Positions 58,772 through 64,000 of a DNA stretch of 64,000 nt are shown here, piece by piece. This stretch comes from a virus: IMG/VR virus record IMGVR_UViG_3300022868_000015, positions 1 through 64,000 of that record. One strand, 5' to 3'. Made by a program: the position numbers and the translations under genes. Each line of letters starts with the position of its first letter. The first letter of the stretch is position 1. The notes beneath the pieces are model-generated. The model was not told where the DNA came from. It did not search any database and saw only the letters and a program-made list of their open reading frames with translations.

Positions 58772-58783
58772 TATATATAAAAA
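58772..58783 (-). promoter_or_regulatory. variant ATATATA promoter-like element (minus)
   Basis: Minus strand TTTTTATATATA, with TATATATA in place of AATATATA, 23 bases before the ATG at 58748. Confidence 0.35.
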
Positions 58784-58800
58784 AATCCCATGGGATTTTT
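58781..58800 (-). terminator. terminator palindrome
   Basis: AAAAATCCCATGGGATTTTT, 14 bases after the stop of the 58814 gene. Confidence 0.7.
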
Positions 58801-58813
58801 ATAATTTTTGTTT

Positions 58814-59203
58814 TTATTTTTTCTTTTTTCGACTATCATACTTAAATTCATCACCACCTGGTTGAACTTGTTCAATACCGAATTCTTTTAATTTTTTATA
58901 TGCGTCTATTATAGCATCAGGATCATCAGACATTTGATCTGCAATCTTTTGTAAAACGTCAGGATCTATCTCATTAACAATTTCAACAGATTTTAACAAG
59001 GCTTGAACACCATCATAATCTTCTTCTGTTAATACAACTTCACCGCATTTAGGACATTTTTTATTTACCCATTGTTCATAATCTTCCACAGGAATAGTCA
59101 TATCTTCCCAATCACAATCTGGATTATCACACATTAAACCACCACTGCTTGATATTTGAACATTTTCTTCATTCAATTCATTAAACTTTTTAATTCTTTT
59201 CAT
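58814..59203 (-). CDS. leader protein with zinc ribbon
   Basis: 129 residues. Leader MKRIKKFNELNEENVQ, then CDNPDCDWEDM and CPKCGEVVLTEEDY, a two-CxxC-type zinc ribbon, then a helical part and a basic end. Possibly DNA- or RNA-binding. No shared tail. Confidence 0.68.
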   Translation of the reverse strand: MKRIKKFNELNEENVQISSSGGLMCDNPDCDWEDMTIPVEDYEQWVNKKCPKCGEVVLTEEDYDGVQALLKSVEIVNEIDPDVLQKIADQMSDDPDAIIDAYKKLKEFGIEQVQPGGDEFKYDSRKKKK

Positions 59204-59210
59204 ATCTTTA

Positions 59211-59963
59211 TCATATTTTAAAAGATTTAAAATCCAGTATTCTAGATTCTGTTCTCATTAAAAGATCAATATGTTCTTTGTCTTTTATATCTTGTTTTGA
59301 TTGTTTTTGTTTCCTAACACGATCACGATTACCAACCATTTTTATTTTTTCTAATTGATCTTCTGTAATGTAAAAATTATGACCATGTATTTGTAATAAA
59401 GTTTTATCTTCTTCTAAACTAATATCAATAAGTAAATACATCTTGAATATTGAATCAATAAAAGCTATAGAATAAAAATATATATATTTGAAAGAAGCAT
59501 ACGAGGTATCATGTTTCCCTTTACAATACTCTACAGCAAAATCGAATGTTCCATCTCTTTTCCAGTAAGTTAATATTCCATTCAAAGTGTCATTTATATA
59601 TGTTTCTTTTAAAAAAATATTTCCATTTTTTCGAAAACTCATAAATGAACCATTTGCCATATTATTTATATAATGCCCAACTGATAAAACTTTTCCATTT
59701 TTTTTATACCAAGTAAATTCTCCATCTTTTATTTCTGGGTTAATAGAAATATACGAACCAACCATTTGTAATTGTTCATTAATATAATAATCTCTAACTA
59801 TAAAATGTGTGTTAAGTTTTTCAATAATCCTGTAATATTTCGCATTATTATGACAAACTTTATCCCAATCTTTATTAAAATATATAGTATCCTGACTTAC
59901 TTGTCCTTTAGAATGCTTGTTAATAAAAATAAAACTCAATATGATTAATATGTATATCTTCAT
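59211..59963 (-). CDS. exported MORN-repeat (YwqK-like) protein
   Basis: 250 residues. Signal peptide-like start (MKIYILIILSFIFINK), then MORN-2-type repeats: KDGEFTWYKKNGKVLSVGHYINN, NGSFMSFRKNGNIFLKE, NGILTYWKRDGTFDF. Common in Bacteroidota and often annotated as antitoxin-like. More host-like than its phage-like neighbours. Confidence 0.7.
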   Translation of the reverse strand: MKIYILIILSFIFINKHSKGQVSQDTIYFNKDWDKVCHNNAKYYRIIEKLNTHFIVRDYYINEQLQMVGSYISINPEIKDGEFTWYKKNGKVLSVGHYINNMANGSFMSFRKNGNIFLKETYINDTLNGILTYWKRDGTFDFAVEYCKGKHDTSYASFKYIYFYSIAFIDSIFKMYLLIDISLEEDKTLLQIHGHNFYITEDQLEKIKMVGNRDRVRKQKQSKQDIKDKEHIDLLMRTESRILDFKSFKI

Positions 59964-60203
59964 TTAATAATAACTAATATCAGTTTCTATTATTTTCTTA
60001 ACTTTTACTTATTTTTCACCACTGCCGAATCCTTTCGTGTGGTATATTTAATATCTTTTTGTTTTTATTTTTATTTCTTTTTTCATTCAATATTTATTTT
60101 TAAAACATAAATCATTCCTCCTCTTTCCTCACCACACGAAAGGATTCGTGCGGTAGCGGGGTCAACTCCAAAACATTTAGTAATTGTATCAGTTTAAATG
60201 CCT
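59964..60203. other. spacer with 18-bp inverted repeat
   Basis: CGAATCCTTTCGTGTGGT at 60026-60043 is the exact reverse complement of ACCACACGAAAGGATTCG at 60131-60148. The right copy also folds alone (CACGAA/TTCGTG). Both are less AT-rich than the surroundings, and beyond them lies the less AT-rich surface-protein gene. No gene is seen. Confidence 0.6.
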
Positions 60204-63200
60204 CTAATTTTTAATTATTTTTTTTGTAAATATGTTATCTCCTGAAGTTAATACAATCATATACATTGCAGGAGGCAATTTTGATAAATCTATTGATGAT
60301 ATTTCTGCATTTTGATACTCATATTCCATTATTATTTGTCCATAATGATTGAATAGTTCTACATTTATTTTGTCTGTTTTATCAAAGTTTTCAAGATATA
60401 TATAAATAATATCTCTAAATGGGTTAGGATAAATCACAACAGATTGATTTGCCGTTGTTTGATTACAAGAAGCCTGAATAAAATTGTAAGTTTTCGAAGT
60501 TCCGTCATAATCAACTTGAGTGAGTCTGTAATAGTTAATCCCGTCTGAGAAATTTGGATCTTTGAAGATGTAGTTTAATAAATTATTAGAATTTCCATTA
60601 CCATCAATTTTTCCAATCTGATCAAAATCCTTTGCGTTTGACGATCTTTCGATAGTGAAATAATCGTTATTTATTTCGCTAGCAGTTGTCCACTGAATAT
60701 CTATGTTTCCATTATTGCAATCGGCTTCAAATTTCACAAGATTAACAGGCAAAGGATTTTCGTTACTCTTTGATCCGAAAGTAATTATTTTATTTGACTT
60801 TGCTCCAAAAGTAACAGGAAAACGAGATCTTATAAAGCCTGCATCGTGTGTAAAGCTTGTCAATAGAGGATCACTGTTGAAATCAATATTTGCCCACATA
60901 GAACCATTCCAATAGGCTACAAGTAAATCACTGGCAACAAAATCACCTGAAATCCCATCGTCAAAACCATGAACACAGATGGCGTCGTCAACATGAGTAT
61001 TGTCGAACCAATATAGAGTTACAGGCATATCTTGGTCAGAATTAACTACCCAATTTTCTCTATTGCTGACATGATGCAAATTAAGGTCCATATTTCCGCC
61101 ATGTTCCCACCAATCTGGCATGTAGGTATTTGAGAAATTATACTGAGCAGTAACAGTAACAGTTGATGCTCCTGTTGGATGTATTCCTAATGCTCCTGCA
61201 ATGGCATATTCTACAGATCCGTTGCCATCAAAATCTTGGATGCTAACATCACCTGTTGGGAAAATAAATTCATTTATCCCAGTTTTAGTAATCATTCCAT
61301 CAACAAAACTATTGTTTGAAGAAACATTTGCTGTTGCTGAATTTATAAATGTAAGTGAACCTCCACCAGAATAATAAACAATACCATGGGTAAATGTTGC
61401 AGTTCCTTCTATTGTCATAGGTGAAGTTATTTCAATATCAGCATGATTACCAAACGAGTTATCAAATAATATATTATTAAAATTACCTACACCTGCATTA
61501 ATAGTCTGTAATCCACTACCGTTAAATGCAACTGTTCCATTTCCGGCATTAAATGTTCCAGAGTTATTCCAATCACCTGTTACTTCTAATGATGACAATC
61601 CGCCCAAAGTCAATCCTGTGCCGATATTCATATCTTCGCAATAAACTGTGGAACTTGCTGTAGTTACAGCATTTGTAGTTGCACAAGTTCCAGCGTCGTA
61701 AGATTGAATAAATACATTGCTGGTTGCAGAAGGTAATAGAGTTGCAACAGAGTATAGTGTGCCGTTATAATATAACCAGTTTGTAACATCGTCCCAACTA
61801 TTACCGTTTGCTCCAGTCCAAAAGTAGTCGCCAGTGCCAATACCACCAGGTGTAGGTGCTGTTGTAACTGTTACTACCCAGCTTCCACCTGCCACTTCGA
61901 AACCTGTGTTACAAGTTCCATCATGTGCCCAACGTCTATAAGTTGTAGTTACTGTTAATCCTCCAGGAGGGTTGTAACTTGCAGAAGTCGCACCAGAAAT
62001 ATCTACTCCGTTAGCTTGCCATTTATATGTGATAGTATTATCACCACCGCTTGCTACAGCAGTAGAGCTAATATTTGCAGGATCTGTTCCCTGACAGATT
62101 GTTTCGCCTGTAGATAGAATTGTTCCAGCTGTGAAATCTGGTCGAACTGTAACAGTCCATGTTCCTGTTGCAGTTTCACCAGAACAGTTGTTGTTACTGT
62201 TAACCGTCATGGTGAGGGTAACTGTGTTTCCGGCATCACCTGCTGCTGGAGTGTAAGTTGGTGTTAATGTTGTTGCTCCGGATGTGATTGAACCTGCACC
62301 GTCTTCTGTCCAAGCAATCGTACCGTTAGAAGCACTTGCTCCACTGACTGTCGCAGTTTCATTAACACAAATGTCCTGCGATCCGCCAGCCGAAGCTGTT
62401 GGTAATGGATCAACATTCACGGTGTATGTTGCTGTTGCTATTTGAGGTGTACAAGCATTATCACTTGTTACAGTCATTGTAAGAGTAATTGTTCCACTGG
62501 CATCACCAGCAGCTGGAGTGTAAGTTGGTGTTAATGTTGTTGCTCCCGATGTGATAGAACCTGCACCGTTTTCTGTCCAAGCAATCGTACCGTTAGAAGC
62601 ACTTGCTCCACTGACTGTCGCAGTTTCATTAACACAAATGTCCTGCGATCCGCCAGCCGAAGCTGTTGGTAATGGATCGACATTCACGGCTACATTATCA
62701 CTTACTCCGCAACCACTGGCTGTGGCTGTCATGGTGTAAGTTGTTGTTGATGATGGAGTTGCTACTGGATTTAAAATATTTGGATTACTTAAACCAGTAG
62801 TAGGAGACCAAGAGCAGGTTGGTTGTGCTTGTACGTTATAATGAACGATTCCATTAAACGCTCTAGGTGAACATACACTTGAAAATTGACCACATAATCC
62901 AATACCAGCTGTTAATGTTAAATAAGAATCTGAATATGTTGTGTTTGCTGTAAGGGTAGTATATTTAGCATTGAAGTTAACATATATACCATAAGTCTGA
63001 TTTGCCGGTATTATAAGATTGGCAATATCAAGATAATATTGAGTGCTTGTAACACCATTAATAGAATATGTCCCTAAAAGAATCCAAGAACCACTTGTTG
63101 TTTCACTACCTACATAGCTTCCCGATTTATAATATACATTAACGGTTTGGGTAGCAGTACTACCAGGTAAAATTGTAAATGCATCAATTTCAATAGGATT

Positions 63201-64000
63201 TGCACCAGTTGTTAAATCAAACATATTTCCTCCACCACATCCATTACCTGCTGCAAAAGTAGTTGTTAAACTACAACTAACAGTACTAAGATTAGCACTT
63301 CCACTCAATTGCGAACTCGACCCATTACAAATTGTCACATCACTTCCGGCCGAAACTCCTGTTGGTAAAGGATTTACTGTAACTGCCACACTTGCAGCAG
63401 CACTCCATGCTCCATCGCCGGTTCGGTACGATCTAATGTAATACGTTCCTGATGTTGTTACATTATATGTTGAGCCACTGCTTGTCGTAGATGTTCCACT
63501 GGCAGAGGTTTGCCAATACCATGTTTCTCCAGAAGGAGGTGTGCCGTTTGCGGTGATTGTTACACTGCCGCAACCTGGAGAGTTTGAAGTTGGTGTGTTT
63601 GGGGTAATAGGTAGAATAACGGCAACGGCAACAATACAAGTATAATCTTCCGTTTCACCATAAGTAAGTGCAGCACATGGATCGGTAGGCGTAGTAGTTC
63701 CATAATAATCTGAACGTATACGCATTTTGTGTGAACCCAGTGTAGCACCAACCGGAATTGTAAAACTTGTGTTTACGGCCGTAGTATTAGAAGGATTAAC
63801 ATAAGTAAGAACCTTCTCACCTGCGGAAAATGTCAGATCATCATTAAAATCAATCCACACAACATGATCCATACCATAACTCTGAGTGGTGAGACTCAAA
63901 TTAACAACACCTCCTTGTACCTGCGATACAGAATAGGTGCCACTATAATCGGTATAAGAGGTTGATGAACAACCTGAGGTACTATTAAAGTTGGTCAGCC
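60204..64000 (-). CDS. GEVED/Ig-like/T9SS surface protein, 5' end beyond the window
   Basis: The frame is open to the right edge, so more than 1260 residues and no start seen. In order: GEVED-type domain (VVWIDFNDDLTFSAGEKVL to GETEDYTCIV), Ig/PKD-like repeats including two nearly identical 89-residue units, a beta-helix or hemagglutinin-like stretch (DYFWTGANGNSWDDVTNW), a fibronectin-like segment, and a C-terminal T9SS sorting domain (VIYPNPFRDIIYIYL to MYMIVLTSGDNIFTKKIIKN). Exported and cell-surface anchored in Bacteroidota. Codon use is visibly richer in G and C. Confidence 0.88.
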   Translation of the reverse strand, partial: LTNFNSTSGCSSTSYTDYSGTYSVSQVQGGVVNLSLTTQSYGMDHVVWIDFNDDLTFSAGEKVLTYVNPSNTTAVNTSFTIPVGATLGSHKMRIRSDYYGTTTPTDPCAALTYGETEDYTCIVAVAVILPITPNTPTSNSPGCGSVTITANGTPPSGETWYWQTSASGTSTTSSGSTYNVTTSGTYYIRSYRTGDGAWSAAASVAVTVNPLPTGVSAGSDVTICNGSSSQLSGSANLSTVSCSLTTTFAAGNGCGGGNMFDLTTGANPIEIDAFTILPGSTATQTVNVYYKSGSYVGSETTSGSWILLGTYSINGVTSTQYYLDIANLIIPANQTYGIYVNFNAKYTTLTANTTYSDSYLTLTAGIGLCGQFSSVCSPRAFNGIVHYNVQAQPTCSWSPTTGLSNPNILNPVATPSSTTTYTMTATASGCGVSDNVAVNVDPLPTASAGGSQDICVNETATVSGASASNGTIAWTENGAGSITSGATTLTPTYTPAAGDASGTITLTMTVTSDNACTPQIATATYTVNVDPLPTASAGGSQDICVNETATVSGASASNGTIAWTEDGAGSITSGATTLTPTYTPAAGDAGNTVTLTMTVNSNNNCSGETATGTWTVTVRPDFTAGTILSTGETICQGTDPANISSTAVASGGDNTITYKWQANGVDISGATSASYNPPGGLTVTTTYRRWAHDGTCNTGFEVAGGSWVVTVTTAPTPGGIGTGDYFWTGANGNSWDDVTNWLYYNGTLYSVATLLPSATSNVFIQSYDAGTCATTNAVTTASSTVYCEDMNIGTGLTLGGLSSLEVTGDWNNSGTFNAGNGTVAFNGSGLQTINAGVGNFNNILFDNSFGNHADIEITSPMTIEGTATFTHGIVYYSGGGSLTFINSATANVSSNNSFVDGMITKTGINEFIFPTGDVSIQDFDGNGSVEYAIAGALGIHPTGASTVTVTAQYNFSNTYMPDWWEHGGNMDLNLHHVSNRENWVVNSDQDMPVTLYWFDNTHVDDAICVHGFDDGISGDFVASDLLVAYWNGSMWANIDFNSDPLLTSFTHDAGFIRSRFPVTFGAKSNKIITFGSKSNENPLPVNLVKFEADCNNGNIDIQWTTASEINNDYFTIERSSNAKDFDQIGKIDGNGNSNNLLNYIFKDPNFSDGINYYRLTQVDYDGTSKTYNFIQASCNQTTANQSVVIYPNPFRDIIYIYLENFDKTDKINVELFNHYGQIIMEYEYQNAEISSIDLSKLPPAMYMIVLTSGDNIFTKKIIKN
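62165..62698 (-). repeat. two 267-bp (89-residue) Ig-like repeats
   Basis: The block CAAGCAATCGTACCGTTAGA and its surroundings recurs at a spacing of 267 bp (62311 and 62578), encoding PLPTASAGGSQDICVNETAT units. Nearly identical DNA implies recent duplication or gene conversion. Confidence 0.85.

Noticed and set aside
62551-62739. Plus-strand ORFs opposite the T9SS protein
   Set aside because: Antisense shadows caused by the less AT-rich repeats.
1-64000. tRNA or rRNA genes
   Set aside because: No TPsiC-type GGTTCRAATCC context with a matching acceptor stem was noticed on either strand and no rRNA motif was seen; a covariance search was not possible here.
1-64000. Alternative genetic code (TGA or TAG recoding)
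   Set aside because: TGA, TAA and TAG all end genes at tight junctions, for example the ATGA overlaps at 13013 and 51158, and only one in-frame TGA was found.

Overview
The window looks like part of a very AT-rich genome of a large T4-like bacteriophage, or an integrated relative of one, that infects a Bacteroidota host. The phage reading rests on several things. Most genes are tiny, unrecognised and tightly packed, often joined by ATGA or TAATG overlaps. Many proteins begin with a short leader of the form M-K-x-[FYL]-x-x-[FY]-[IL]-x-E, which resembles the capsid-targeting leaders of T4 internal proteins. An AATATATA promoter-like element recurs on both strands just upstream of operons and recalls the T4 late TATAAATA box. 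There is no ribosomal, tRNA or housekeeping cluster. The Bacteroidota host is inferred from the A-rich start contexts without clear Shine-Dalgarno sequences, the Bacteroidota-style signal peptides, and the type IX secretion adhesin at the right edge. No capsid, portal, terminase or polymerase gene lies in the window, so the phage assignment is an inference.

Layout. 1-130: tail of a TnpB gene from an IS200/IS605 element. 203-3148: operon of four small paralogues, a family X DNA polymerase whose domains appear circularly permuted, and two unknowns, closed by a terminator. 3203-5955: small genes, an LRR gene and a scrambled LRR graveyard. 5952-7720 (minus): a zinc-ribbon protein, a PcfJ-like protein and a tail-bearing small protein. 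7773-9794 (plus) and 9789-12773 (minus): LRR, ankyrin and small paralogue genes. 12856-17947 (plus): a run of coiled-coil, LRR and membrane genes. 17944-20715 (minus), 20784-22332 (plus), 22340-24271 (minus): more small paralogues, a nine-repeat LRR protein and a frameshifted Nudix hydrolase. 24783-26168: a possible PD-(D/E)XK protein. 26177-30886 (minus): ADP-ribosyltransferase-like proteins with their companion genes. 30936-37748 (minus): adenine methyltransferase, HEXXH protein, PD-(D/E)XK nuclease and DEAH helicase. 37751-51316 (minus): accessory genes including peptidyl-tRNA hydrolase 2, a PspC-domain miniprotein, a second TnpB, four membrane paralogues and split CoaB and CoaC. 51433-58603: mixed strands with leader-bearing proteins, an HNH endonuclease, an HD hydrolase and another ADP-ribosyltransferase-like gene. 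58644-59963 (minus): a DUF5320-like peptide, a zinc ribbon and a secreted MORN-repeat protein. 59964-60203: a spacer with an 18-bp inverted repeat. 60204-64000 (minus): a visibly less AT-rich GEVED/Ig/T9SS surface protein, cut by the window edge.

The most striking feature is that roughly 45-50 otherwise unrelated proteins end in almost the same peptide, about K-[ML]-G-L-[LIYMV]. Many of those on the plus strand also start with M-K-Y-L-K-T-Y. Ordered, conserved ends around a variable middle suggest a modular, tagged set of small proteins. They could be packaged in the virion or delivered to one site, or the shared ends could simply act as recombination handles. A second group of five or six proteins shares a basic tail of the form RKxKLxRIK. 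At least nine genes carry an apparent one-base frameshift and one carries an in-frame TGA, so part of the locus is either decaying or incompletely polished sequence.
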